Shown here: positions 32,146 to 43,287 of the stretch, piece by piece
How the letters are laid out: every line of letters starts with the position of its first letter
Position numbering within the stretch: position 1 is the first letter of the stretch
Assembly: GCA_946902875.1 (NCBI GenBank)
Contig: OX336355.1
Span: forward strand, 8,391,347-8,455,346
Length of the DNA stretch: 64,000 nucleotides
Direction: 5' to 3'
Source: Nematopogon swammerdamellus
Lineage: Eukaryota; Arthropoda; Insecta; Lepidoptera; Adelidae
The notes under the pieces: model-generated
Told to the model about the DNA's origin: nothing
The model's database searches: none
What the model saw: the letters and a program-made list of their open reading frames with translations, nothing else
Program-made: the position numbers and the translations under genes

Positions 32146-32375
32146 ATTCGCCCTGAGGTCTGACCTTCCGAAAAATTTAAAGACCCGTATATATGACCAG
32201 TGTGTCCTCCCGGTTATGAAGCACGTACGGATGTAAAACGTGGACTATGACGGTCGGTGTTGTCCAAAGGTTAAAAGTAGCCCAGCGAGCAATGAAGCGA
32301 GCCATGCTGGGAATATCGCTAAGTGATATGGTGCGTAACGTGGCAATCCGCCGAGGCACCAAAGTAGTTGATATT
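32146..32375 (+). mobile_element. RTE-clade LINE fragment, copy 3
   Basis: aaaattcgccctgaggtctg through gccatgctgggaatatcgct to caaagtagttgatattgga. Truncated at both ends, with an inserted gcac at about 32221 and several substitutions. Confidence 0.85.
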
Positions 32376-32632
32376 GGACAGGACGATATTTAAACCGAAG
32401 GCAGCTCAACCCAGTCGAATGTCTCTGGACCTCCTCCTTGTGCAGACATTTGTCTAACAAGCCGCAGAATTTTACCGAGGTATACGTTCGTCAAACTGTT
32501 CGATCACTTCGTCATGATCTTGTTTTTGTCTCGGTTCATCTTCAGGCCCGCTTTTATCTAAAGGTCGTATAGCATTTTCTGAAGTTTAGAATACGTTTTA
32601 CATACGCCCTATACTCGAAATCGTCTTATTTC

Positions 32633-32920
32633 GATAAACCCCACAGAGCATCGAATACCGCGCGCGCCCCCTCCTAGAGACGCCCTGAGCGCGATTTCCC
32701 TACAACGCCGTTGAAGCCTGTGGGCGTGGCCTATGACTTAAATATGTGTGTTGTGCGTGTGCATTTGTTTTGTGCGTGTGCCTTACTTCCTCCTCTCTGT
32801 GGGTAGTGTCGATACTAAGACACACACACACATACGAAGCGCTAGCAGCACTGCGTGCGGTTATTGGGTTTCCGCCTCTAGGAGGCGCGCGCGGTATTTG
32901 ATGCTCTGTGGATAAGCCCC
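32633..32920. repeat. Fold-back element with GC-rich arms
   Basis: cacagagcatcgaataccgc...ctcctagag at 32642-32680 is mirrored by ctctaggagg...gcggtatttgatgctctgtg at 32875-32912 with few mismatches. The loop has (GTGT)/(CACA) tracts. No target duplication seen. Confidence 0.75.
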
Positions 32921-33261
32921 TATTCTCTATATGGAATATCTCAGCCAAAGCCACGAACACGCCACATTCTATTCTCAATTGTGGTTAATGCTTTGTAACT
33001 TAGTAATTATTTAACTCGCGAACACATACAATTTACCTGGGAATAATATCCTGCATAATGTAGGTGCCACCCACGTAACATTGAAATCGCTGCTAGCAAA
33101 ACACTAGACGTGGCACGTACCTACTCTGTAAAGCGCGCCATGCTGAAATGATTTTTGTGTTGTAGATGAGAGGGTCGAACTTGAAAGTTGAAAGATTCGG
33201 TTTATACGACAGATGTTTACCGACGATGAACTCCTACATAATGCCACTCAATGTCGAGCAA
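32921..33261. other. Intergenic DNA
   Basis: No feature recognised. Confidence 0.35.
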
Positions 33262-33312
33262 TTTTTAACCCCCGACGAAAAAAACGGAGGGGTGTTATAA
33301 GTTTTCTTTATT
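33262..33312 (+). repeat. Lepidopteran ACCCCCGACG repeat end
   Basis: tttttaacccccgacgaaaa then ggaggggtgttataagttt: the recognisable end of a dispersed lepidopteran family; the opposite orientation is at 41640-41675. Confidence 0.6.
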
Positions 33313-33382
33313 TTGATAATGTCGACTACTTATATTGCTTTGAATGTAACATATGTTACATGTGTTATGTGTGTGTGTGTGT

Positions 33383-33468
33383 GTGTTATGGGCTGACATC
33401 ACGGATTTTGTAGGTGATGTAGCCAACCGTGTCAGTTTCCATAAAAATATATATATATATATATATTA
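33383..33468 (+). mobile_element. SINE 3' tail plus (AT)n
   Basis: gttatgggctgacatcacgg...gtcagtttccat, followed by (AT)n at 33449-33466. It is preceded by (GT)n at 33367-33386, so only the last 65 bp of the SINE are present. Confidence 0.8.
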
Positions 33469-33684
33469 TTAATATTGCGAAGAATTTTGAACGATACGTC
33501 TCTTTGCATATTTTCTATGGAAAATGACAAATGGTGTGATATAAAAACGACGCAAACTTTTTTCGCGCCGTCATCTATTCCATCTTCGCTTATTAGTCGA
33601 AAACTACTCTCAATTCACGTGGGGTTTTCCCTACATATTCAGGCACATCTTAGGATGGTTATAAGATTTTTCCGAAATATTAAT

Positions 33685-34012
33685 ACCGTGTGGGGCCGGT
33701 ACTTAAAAATAATAGCCCCACTGCAACTCTCCCCGTTCATGTCGTAAAAGACGACTAAGGGATAAGGACAAGATGCCGTGCTAAAGGGCAACAGGGTAGC
33801 CACCTCGCACCCTGGCACGGTCTTTCCACCAAGTCATGCAGCAGGTGGGCCTTCGTGCCTTACTTGCTGCTTGATAGTTATCTTGTGTGAATACTTTGCT
33901 AAACGTGGTGGTCGGTGCTGTGCTGTAATTTATCAGAGTACTTGCAACACAACATCGATTACTCTGCTTACTCCGATTGTCGGCATACAGCGTGTGGTAT
34001 GTATGTATGTAT
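33685..34012 (+). mobile_element. Dispersed repeat P, full length
   Basis: accgtgtggggccggtactt...cgtaaaagacgactaaggga...ggcacggtctttccacc...cagcgtgtgg then (TATG)n. The best reference copy of the family. Confidence 0.88.
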
Positions 34013-34446
34013 AGAATCGTTGCCACAAGGATGGTTAAACAAATTCGCATTCTGCGAACATTCTTTGCTGTTCCTAGTAGGCCTTTGGCTCTGAGCGCCC
34101 GAAATAGGTTCAGGGAGAACGAAATTTATTTTACTGAAATAGATAATTGAACGTTTGACGAACTAGTTCGTTACAATCGTGCGGTACGTGCGTGTTAGAA
34201 GATCCGTTTCAGCTGCGCCAATTAACAATAGACGGACAATATTCGATTAACCGCGAGCACGATGCCCGCAGTACCGAGATTGAACCGGCAAACAACTCAC
34301 TGACGAGCTCTGAAGAATTGGCGTCCCTCATCCCACCGGCTCCCCATTCACATTCACACTAGCTGGTCATTCATGGAGAGTGACCAGCTAGTGTAATCAT
34401 TGTAGAGATATGTAACCATTTGTAGAGAATCGACCTCTCTCTTTTT
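34013..34446. other. Intergenic DNA
   Basis: Contains the short inverted words actagctggtcatt and agtgaccagctagtg (34350-34395). No other feature. Confidence 0.4.
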
Positions 34447-34554
34447 AGGGTTCCGTACGTCAAAACATGAAAATACTGAACCCTTATAGTCTGTCTGTCA
34501 GTCTGTCTCACCCTATTTTCTCCGAATCTACTCGACCAAGAAATTCGGTACTTA
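34447..34554 (+). repeat. Lepidopteran AGGGTTCCGTAC repeat, start
   Basis: agggttccgtacgtcaaaac, cccttatagtctgtctgtc and ctattttctccgaa are the 5' words of a family common in Lepidoptera; a second copy starts at 35935. Confidence 0.6.
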
Positions 34555-35193
34555 TATAAGGTGCTTCGTTATTCATGTCAAATGTTTCGGGAGGGTTACA
34601 TAAACACACACTCAAATAAACACGTTACGCAAAAAAAATATACATGTTTTTAGCATTACTTTTCGAGAAATTTAACAAAACATGTTTGCTACCTAAACAT
34701 TAAAATGTGTGTAACAGTAGGTAACTTGCATTGTACGGGGTCAATGACCGTACTATAGTATGTGCGCTCCAGTCTGAGAATAGCGGTCATTCACCCCTTC
34801 CTACCAATGTACTCGTATTTGCGGAAGCGATACTTCCCTATGTTCTGCGTATCGAGCGAAATTACTGTCGCTAGCTTATTGTGGTAGCCGGGCGGCCGCC
34901 TGACCGTTCGTACTATGTTATGTATGATACACACGCCTCTCTGCGCATGTGTGCGTGCTGAGAGGAAGGGGTGAATGACCGCTATTCTCAGACTGCAGCG
35001 CACATACTATATGTTCGCACAACAGCTGTTTGTTGTAAGTAAGTCACAAGGTCACTGTGATTGGTTTTTACTTATTTGATTTTAAAAAAATGCTCCTATA
35101 AAGATATTATGTTTTTTTCTTACGTAAAGTGTTTGTTTGAGTGCGTATGCAACCCTCCCGAAGTTATCGACATGAATAACGAAGCACCTTATA
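34555..35193. repeat. 639-bp fold-back with nested 48-bp arms
   Basis: Outer arms: 34555-34597 mirrors 35151-35193 (ggtgcttcgttattcatgtc versus gacatgaataacgaagcacc), and similarity continues inward for about 50 bp more. Inner arms: 34755-34802 mirrors 34963-35010 with one mismatch seen (agtctgagaatagcggtcat and its complement). The inner part alone would be a 256-bp MITE-like unit. Confidence 0.82.
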
Positions 35194-35248
35194 GTATAGA
35201 GTTTGATGACCCTATGACGGACGTATGCGTAAATCAACGAATTTAAAA

Positions 35249-35380
35249 CTACACACACCACACGCCGTATCCCGACAATCGGGGTAAGCAGAGTAATCGG
35301 TGTTGTGCTACAAGTATTCTGGTAAATTACAGCGCAACACCGACCACCACGTTTAGCAAAGTATTTGGACAAGATAACTC
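35249..35380 (-). mobile_element. Dispersed repeat P, 3' part only
   Basis: cacgccgtatcccgacaatc...gtaaattacagcgcaacacc...gtatttggacaagataac: the complement of the 3' half of P, so a 5'-truncated copy. Confidence 0.8.
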
Positions 35381-35930
35381 AGATCAATTTACTGTGTCAA
35401 AAATTTCGAAAAAAATTGGGAATATAATGCCTCTCTTATAGCTTAAAGGGAAACTAAATCCCATAAGTCTTAAAGTTCTCGCGGAAAACGAAATGGCACG
35501 GAACCCTCCCCATATCATCATCATCATCGGCCTGTATCGGTCCACTGCTGGACATAGCCTCTCTCTACCCTCCCCACGCGAGTAACAAATTTCAACTTTT
35601 TTCGGCCAGTAGATTCAGAGAAAATAAGGTGAACCTAAACTAGGCATTGCGACTGGGCAGAATTTACGATTGTGTGTACTGTGCGACAACCTCCCATGTC
35701 GTGTCGGAGAGGTTTACCTACACGTCAATTTGGCATGCACGTTGTTGGATGGAACGATGGAGCGTTGTTGGAACGAGGAGTAATTTGTTTGTAGGTGCGC
35801 GTGTGGACCGCGATCGAATTAGCAATTAGCCGCTTGATGGTACGAATGTCATTGTGGACTTCTGACTGAAATACGACCGCCGCCGGTTATCCCGACACGG
35901 TGGCGTGTTCGCGAATTTTTATTATTTTTA
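35381..35930. other. Intergenic DNA
   Basis: gcacggaaccct at 35493-35504 may be the far end of the repeat that starts at 34447. (ATC)n at 35514-35529. Otherwise nothing. Confidence 0.35.
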
Positions 35931-36260
35931 GGGTTCCATATCTCAAAAGAGGAAAAAACTTAAGCCTTATAGGATCACTCTTGTGATTGTCTGTCCGCCT
36001 GTCACAGCTTATTTTCTCCAAAGCTTCTTGAAATTTGGTACATACATATATAGAGTTTGATGACTAAATCACGGACGTATAGCGTAAATGAACGAATTTA
36101 GATTTTGAGATAAAGCAGAATGAGCGTTTTGGTCTACCCCTCCTCCAGCTTTGAGTGTTATATCAATGGAAAGGTTGATTTATATAGAACATTTTAGTAT
36201 GGCAGCCAACGTCAATTATTAGTACTTCAGGAGTTATATCACTTTTAATTTGTATAAACA
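35931..36260 (+). repeat. Lepidopteran AGGGTTCC repeat, copy 2
   Basis: agggttccatatctcaaaag, ataggatcactcttgtgatt, tctgtccgcctgtcac and tagagtttgatgactaaatc; the last word is shared with 35198-35245. The right boundary is uncertain. Confidence 0.55.
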
Positions 36261-36292
36261 TAGAACCTTATCATAGTAATATGATTACCTCT

Positions 36293-36310
36293 GTACGATG
36301 ATCATCGTAC
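36293..36310. repeat. Perfect 18-bp palindrome
   Basis: gtacgatgatcatcgtac. May be chance or a remnant terminus. Confidence 0.6.
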
Positions 36311-36343
36311 TAGGAATGGTAAGTACTTAGAGTGAAAAGTACC

Positions 36344-36407
36344 AAAATGACCGAGCCGTATTGAAACAGTAATGTTTTTTTTTGTTTCAATACCGCTCGG
36401 TCATTTT
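36344..36407. repeat. Hairpin with 24-bp arms
   Basis: Arms 36344-36367 and 36384-36407 (aaaatgaccgag...attgaaac and complement) with one mismatch and a T-rich loop of 16. Confidence 0.9.
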
Positions 36408-36516
36408 GTTTGTCAGTTATTCTTCGCATTGAATTTAGAACTGGCGGAATTTTCGACATGTCCAAGCGTAGGTTACCTACCTATGGATACAATTATACAA
36501 TATACAATAAACTGAC
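36408..36516 (+). mobile_element. 3' end of the LINE at 43288-45870, truncated copy
   Basis: tttgtcag...gaatttagaactggcggaat...ccaagcgtaggttacctacc then atacaatatacaataaac. It aligns with the complement of 43288-43395, including the acaataaac tail, so it is a second, heavily 5'-truncated insertion of the same LINE family. Confidence 0.75.
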
Positions 36517-37285
36517 CTAGGGCACAATTTGAGCCTACGGTCTTTTCGATAAGGTATCTAACAGTGTCGGCACGAAATCCGAATAATGAAGCATCAAGCA
36601 ACTCGTACGATCGTCACGGAAACGCGCTTCAGAATGAGAAAGAAAACGGCGCACAACGCCCATTGGTTTCAAACTCATGTCTGTCGCAACAAAGACGCAG
36701 AAGAGACAAGATCGCTACTCTACCACTTGCTCAAATTAGAGCAAAGCTAAGTGGCCGTCATTCAATAGAGTGACAGTAAGCCAATACACTAGACCGCGTA
36801 ATATAAACAAGAGAGAAGCCCTGAGAAAGGAATACTTTTTTACTCAGCGCCTAAAATTGCCACGAAAATACATAAGCCCGCTGCAGAGTGTCCTCCATCA
36901 CAATACAATATTGGAGACATTTCTACCAAGACGAAATTTGCTCTTTCGTCGGCACCATTCCACTCGGCATGATCGGTCGGCGGGGCGGGAGGGGAAGGGG
37001 TTCGGCTTCCTCTGGGGATATGGGCGCAGGGGAGTGCCGGAGAATTTGGGGGGGGAGTGATCGAATGATCGCCCTCCCAATTGGCTACGGATTATTGTAT
37101 TATTCATCCGATAGTGAACAATAGTTCGTGAATAGGTTTGCATAATTCGAGCTATCATAACTTCCTGGATGCCGCAGCGCCTACAGCTCCGTTACGTTTG
37201 AGTTTAATTCTCTATCGTTGTGAGATTAGGCCTAAATGCTTAGTGATTTTGTTAATATGCTGGATATGTTATTGGGTTATCTGTG
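36517..37285. other. Intergenic DNA
   Basis: Short frames on both strands without recognisable motifs; GC-richer with G-runs at 36965-37060. Confidence 0.35.
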
Positions 37286-37398
37286 TAGAAAACTAAGTAG
37301 ATAAAAAAACGGTGGCGAAATAAAAAAAAATTTAGTTTAAAACGTAAATGTTTTCCAATTTCGTCACCGCTCGTTTTTGGAATGTACTTAGTTTTCCA
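37286..37398. repeat. Imperfect fold-back, 113 bp
   Basis: gaaaactaagta...cggtggcgaaat at 37288-37321 mirrors atttcgtcaccg...tacttagttttc at 37358-37396. Confidence 0.75.
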
Positions 37399-38065
37399 TA
37401 TAAACCACCTGAAATATCAGGCAAACAGTATAAAAATCACCCGTCCAAAATAAAATATTTTAATTGTTTTCATTAACAATTTCGCGAATCAGCTGAATTG
37501 AGCGATCGGGCATCATAAAAGGAACGTATTTTGATCCAAATTTTCCCAAAGATGCGCTCATTTGCAATAAGTAGTTGTTACTCAACTCGGAAGATGGCGT
37601 AGATAAATAAAATATTTCCAGTGGCGATATCCCTTGCTGTGTAGGTCATCAATCAGACAATGGATTAATTTATTTCGTTTCGAAGTTTGTGTTAAAATTT
37701 GCAAATTAAATGACGTAGTAGGGACTATGAGGTTATGGGATGCTGGGTGGGAGCCGCCGACATTTTGGTCGTCGCTGGCCCCTATCTCTGCCGTTTGCGG
37801 TGATGGCGATCGTCAAATATTTTATTTGGTATACCGACAACAGAGTTGCTGAGGGTAGTTTTAGAATGTCAGACAATGTATTGTGGCCGCTATGTATAGA
37901 TGAGCTCAACTCTATCTAGAACTGTGTGTCGTGAATCTAAAAGATTATTTAGTGCTATCAAAATGTTTATTAAAATGTGTATGATTGACTGATTGTATTC
38001 TGAAAATCGTAATCGAGAAAGTCGCTATTCATGATACATTTTTTTGCTCGAATTTCAATATTTTT
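37399..38065. other. Intergenic DNA
   Basis: No feature recognised. Confidence 0.35.
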
Positions 38066-38436
38066 TTTATTTTTTATGGAAACTGGCACGATTGGCTACT
38101 TCACTACAACATCCGTGATGTCAGCCCATAACACCGGGTGAACTAGGTGCCATGTCAGTGCTTCCCTTCATTTCATGTCGGCTACACTGAACTGGACGGA
38201 AAACACGAATTATTTACATAGCCGTTTCGAGCGACGTTTCATTCAGTGCGGTGGTACCAACTCGAGTGAGATAAACCCTACCACCTAGTAAGGTAAGAAG
38301 GGAAGGGACCTATAGTTTTACGTGGAATCCGAACCACGGTCGGCCTCCAACGGTCGAGCGGTCACCCTCCAAGGACTGACCACGCTCAGGGTTGCTTAAC
38401 AACCAGTCGACCGACCGCACCACTGAGCTACCGAGT
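38066..38436 (-). mobile_element. Full-length SINE with tRNA/5S chimeric head (type a)
   Basis: The most complete type a copy, about 370 bp. On the minus strand: A box tagctcagtgg (complement at 38420-38430), 5S-like gttaagcaac...gtccttggagggtgacc (38357-38400), B box ggttcggattcc (complement at 38324-38335), then body gtaaaactataggtccc...ggtggtagggt...ggtaccaccgcactg and tail gttatgggctgacatcac...cagtttccat. The plus-strand poly-T before 38078 is its poly(A). The head would recruit TFIIIC through the A and B boxes. The 5S insert carries the region equivalent to 5S box C, which TFIIIA binds in real 5S genes; whether it works here is unknown. Confidence 0.9.
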
Positions 38437-40220
38437 TCGAAATAATACTTTGAAGTTTTAGATAGTTGCGGCCTTTCGAAAACAACTGCTTATCATATCA
38501 TCCACGTAGAAAATAATACATAAACTAATGGGTAGTTTATTGTTTAGTTTAGTTTATTTAGTTTATGTTAAAGTAAATGAATGAAAGAGAGAGGCGCTTC
38601 GGCATTGCTTAATTGGGGCAGTGTGTTGAGCTGACACTCATTACTTGTTCCCAGACGTTTGTCTTCTGAAGTTTAATTTTGTTGAGACCTTGCCACAGCA
38701 TTCGTCATCAGATTCAGCGCTTCGAGGCAGATTCGCCTACGTTTTTCATGGAATTAATATTTCCAAATGTCACTTTTTAACCTTTAGGAACATTTGTATA
38801 CTCCTCTCTCAGGAAAGTCCTTAACACTCTCTACTATAATATTTATTGTTTATAAGCACAACTAGGCAAAGCCTGTTCTAGAACAGGCTGGCATTATATG
38901 TATATACATTTACATTTTACAATCTTATCTATATAGCAGCATCATAAAATTTTCAATAATCTTAATTAATGAAATACAGTCAATAAAAACATAATAAAAT
39001 AATAAATTAATAAAGAAAAGATAAACGATTATATTATCAATCCAGTGGTGTATCCGCCGCTAATAATATCACATACAGATCTTAAATTGAGACTGTTAAT
39101 AAAAAGGACTCATTGAGCTGAGAAAGTTTCAACCTATGTACAATATAGGCGTATATAGCCGATCTCGTTGAAATTGCGAACGTAGGTGCTCAGATGGCGC
39201 TCATGTTGTGACTTCAACTCCTTGCTTGCATCATGTGACATTTAAAAAAAAAATTCACGGGCATTTTTTCAAAACAGGAAGAACAATAAGTCATGTTCTA
39301 TTTTCAAATGTCAGACGAGCGACATACGCTCGAAGCGGCCGAGTCTCGTCGTCGCGACGGAGTCGATTCGGAACGAGGAACAGGAAACTGCTTTCGGAAA
39401 TTGATAAGAGAACGTCTCAAATATGTCCGCCGGAGCGGCAACGGTTATTGTAACGGTTCGCATTGGATTTCTGGAATTTTCTCGAGCAAATGGCGCGTCT
39501 AGTTCCGCTCAGATGAGTGCGCGACGACGACGGGACGGCGCGAGGGCCGGGAGTATGTTCCGGCTGCTTTAACATTATTGGCGAGTTGTGTGTTACTTTA
39601 CTTGTGTGCCTTTGTGTTCAGTTAATTGATTGCTATTGACTAGTTCGTTAGCTTCGATTATTTAGTTAGTTGATTTTTACTTTGTTGTTTTTCACATGCT
39701 GCTGTGTTTTTCACTTTTCCAGAATCTTTCAGTCGGCGCACACACACAGCAAACTCGCCGAAACAGTCTGAGTAGCTTATTTAGCATTATTAAATAAATA
39801 CAATTTTTTTTTATATAAGTTTCTGTATGACATGCTGTATCGGATACCGACGATTTGTAGGAGTAAAGTGTAGGCTTATTGTTGCAAATACTTAGGCAGC
39901 AGACTCAATCTCGCGTAGTTGCCAAAAGCTCATGAATATTGATTGTATGCAGCGGTTGCCATAAATCATCTATCCTTCCCTTTCCTACATGCGTAAATTA
40001 CGCAGTTCCGTCTCACTCCTTGAGCACGAGTGCAGTTCGGCCAAATATTGCGCAATGGACGCTTTAATGTGATATTGTCCCAACTTTGTTAAAATTTTTG
40101 AACATACAGATATATTATGCTTTATTTAACTACCCGACTTATCCTGCTACTGCTCGTGACTCGCATATATCGAACTGCTAATTGCTACATAATTTTTATT
40201 TCAGTCTGTCTGAGAAATGT
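38437..40220. other. Intergenic DNA
   Basis: Holds a perfect 20-bp palindrome at 38870-38889 (agcctgttctagaacaggct) and a GC-rich patch at 39320-39560. No gene motif recognised. Confidence 0.4.
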
Positions 40221-40538
40221 GCTGTGTGGGGCCGTTACGAATAGCCCCACTGCATCTCCCCCCGTGCATGTCGTAAAAGGCGACTAAGGGATAAGGACAA
40301 GATGCCGCGCTGAAGGGCGACAGGCTAGCCACCTCTCACCTTGGCACGGCCTTTCCACCGAGTCATGCAGTAGGTGGGTCTCGACGCCTTACTTGCTGCT
40401 TGATACTTTCTGAATACTTTGCCAAATGTGGTGGTCGGTGTTGTGCTACAATTTACCAGAACACTTGCAGCACAACACCGATTACTCTGCTTACCCCCAA
40501 TGTCGGGATACAGTCTGTGGTTTGTATGTATGTATGTA
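40221..40538 (+). mobile_element. Dispersed repeat P, full length
   Basis: gctgtgtggggccgttacga...gtcgtaaaaggcgactaagg...gtcgggatacagtctgtgg then (TATG)n. A ccggta-type word near its start is reduced relative to the 33685 copy. Confidence 0.88.
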
Positions 40539-40567
40539 AAATGTTCTCAGTGTAAATATATGGCTAT

Positions 40568-40639
40568 GTGTTATGGGCTGACATCACGGATGTTGTAGGT
40601 GATGAAGCCAACCGTGTCAGGTTCCATATAAAAAAAAAA
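40568..40639 (+). mobile_element. SINE 3' tail
   Basis: gtgttatgggctgacatcac...accgtgtcaggttccat then an A/T run; immediately downstream of a P copy. Confidence 0.8.
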
Positions 40640-41082
40640 TATATATATTTTTTTAATTGTCTGCCGGCAAGGAGCGGATGTACACGTAAATCTTGTCGCG
40701 CAATGAAAGGCGTCCGTGTCACCGGATAACGGAAGTTGGTGTCGTATCTCGGCAATTTGGCGGGTAACGTGGCAGGTAATTCGCGAACCGTGTGACGTCA
40801 CGCGCTAGGTGACCGCCATCGATCCCAGCCGCCACTGACCCCGTCCAACATTCCCAGCGGCAAGCGGGGATTGCCAGATCAATGTTCACACTTCACACAG
40901 AAACGCCGCGTGCACCTCACTAAACTACCAAAGGCTGCGATCGATCAGGTCGCTTGTTAAATTGGTTATGGGAATTGGAAATCGCTCCTATACGTGGACG
41001 ACACCATAAATGTGTAACATCATTACAGATTTCAAAAAATCCCCGACCATTAGCGTCAAAAATACTTTCCGTTTACTTACTT
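40640..41082. other. Intergenic DNA
   Basis: No feature recognised. Confidence 0.35.
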
Positions 41083-41167
41083 GAAGTAGTCGGGGGACCG
41101 CTAAGTAAATACTTGCGCAGCTCCGAGTTTTTATATTTTATTTACTTAGCGGCTACTCGACTACTTC
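41083..41167. repeat. Hairpin with about 28-bp arms
   Basis: gaagtagtcg...gaccgctaagtaaat at 41083-41110 mirrors atttacttagcggctactcg and actacttc at 41140-41167. Confidence 0.82.
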
Positions 41168-41169
41168 CT

Positions 41170-41416
41170 TCCTTACCTATAATAAAATCAAACGTCTGCT
41201 TTCTGTCTGAGTGTCTGAGTGTATGTCTGTCTGTCCGCTTATAACTCGAGAACCACTGAACCGATTTTAATAAAACGAAATTCTACGGATAGCTTGATTC
41301 TTCCCATCAACTATGGGCACTTACTATCAGGCTACTTACTATCACGTTAAATGGCTTATGAGGTTAGCGGAGAAGTCAAATATGAGAGCGGGCGGAGCCG
41401 CGGGCACAGCTAGTTA
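41170..41416 (+). repeat. Lepidopteran repeat with ctcgagaaccactgaaccga
   Basis: tctgtctgagtgtc, cttataactcgagaaccact, gaaccgattttaataaaac and the 3' words ggcggagccgcgggcacagc: a widespread insect family. A diverged relative is at 56233-56400. Confidence 0.6.
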
Positions 41417-41589
41417 AGTATGTAAACGGAAATTATTTTTGACTATTATAATTATTTTAAGGGCCGGGGTTTTTTAAAATTTGTAATAATTTTTTTGTAA
41501 TTTATCGCATCCAAATCGGTCCATCCGTGAGACGTAATTTTTTTTTATTACTTTAAAATTACTTTATTACTTGATTACTAACATTGTTC

Positions 41590-41675
41590 AGAACCATCCT
41601 GGTTACGCAGACAGACAGACAGAGGCGTCAAACTTATAAAACCCCTCCTTTTGCGTCGGGGGTTAATTAAAATAG
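41590..41675 (-). repeat. Lepidopteran ACCCCCGACG repeat end
   Basis: aaccatcctgg, (CAGA)n, gcgtcaaacttataaaaccc and ttgcgtcgggggttaa; the complement of the 33262 copy end. Confidence 0.6.
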
Positions 41676-43287
41676 CACTAAAGTAGGTATGTTCTCCAAA
41701 ATGTATAAATGTTGCAACCACAAATCCTCTGTGGATATGCTTATATCTTTTGAGAGTTTGCCAAAGAGACGAGCTAAGAAGCAAATGTCTGTGACTAAAA
41801 ATGATTTCTTCCTGCCTGAATTTGCCAAAAGTTATCAGGATTTCATTTTGATCGTATCAACGCCTTTATGCTTAAAATTATTTGACCCTGTCTTGTAACC
41901 ACAGAAATCCAGATGAATTTACGCGTGGGCAAACTACTCTTAGTAACAAGCGGACTCAAAGGATCAAAGAAGCTGCGGAAAAATTCTGGTTGACTTCATC
42001 TATTGAATCTTGAAACATATTTTTACTCATTCAGCGGTAATTTTAGTAAGGACGCCTTTGTGCTGGGACGGTTTCATGTGATGTAGCAAAAGTGTAGTGT
42101 GTGATCATCCCTGAAGTCTATTTGGATTGCCAGTTAGACTTCAAAGGGATTTTGGGAGGCATGTTGTGTGTATGATTTAACGTTTTCGGAAACTTTCGGA
42201 AGGTTTTCGGTATTTCGGAAAGCTTCAGTTTCATAATCCGTTGAAGTGTCTTCTGTCTGTCCGTCCTATTAATCAAACAAATAAGACTATGCTTCCGGAA
42301 CCTTAACTGTGTGTACGCAGTGCACGCTGCTTGACTATTTTATTTAGGTATATTTTGTCGTTCTGGGAATACTTCTGGGTGATCCGTTGGATTCTACGAA
42401 ACTGAATGAATTCCAGATTCTATATAAAGACACATACACTTTATGATTCTTTGTCAATATTCTCGCGAACGAATGTTTTGAATATTAAGCAAATTACATA
42501 CCAAGCTACAAGCAATTAAATTTCCGCGAAGTTTTGATCTTGAGACGATGATACAAAAGAAGCGAGCGCGAGAAAGACAAAAACACAATAGGATAACAAA
42601 ATTGTCAAATTCAATTACCTGCTCATTCACTTTATTCTTAGAAAACTCGCGAGAAATTTTTGATATTTTTCCCGCCTCTGTGAGCCCAGTACCATCCCGG
42701 CGCTGATCTGCGTAGATAATAAAAAGGCTATGCTTAAATCGTTCCCAAGTCTGTAACAAAGAAATGTTAAATTTGCACAGCGAGCCCAGCGATATAAGTC
42801 GCCTTCGGGAAAATGAGAAAACGTTCCTGAAAAATGTCCGATGCTTCGCGTAAATAATAATATTCGATTCGGCAAAAAATATGACCCTCTGCCAGCCGAG
42901 CTCTTCGCAAATTTACCGTGAAAGGAGTTGTGAGCCAGCCAGCGATCCGCCCAGTAGGTGCTCCCGTCTCGTTGTCGCCAACTTGCAAAATGAAAATGAA
43001 CGGCGCCATTTTCTAGATTAATAATTAGCTTCTGAAAATACACTTGTGTTTATTTTTTATTTTCTGAGGCTGTTTTGGCAAATTTATAACGAATTTTTGC
43101 TTTGTTTCAGGTAAGCGGATCGCGGCGAAGGATGAGAAGTGAAGCCTTTTAATGGGCTAATATGGGTAACAAAATTAATTATGTAATTATACTGAGCGAA
43201 TTTATAGCAAAGTGCAAAAGTCATATAGGTAATTATTTTAAGACAAAATATGAAAGTAGACCACATATAGATAGTAAGAAATAACTA
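41676..43287. other. AT-rich intergenic DNA
   Basis: No coding or repeat feature recognised. Confidence 0.4.
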
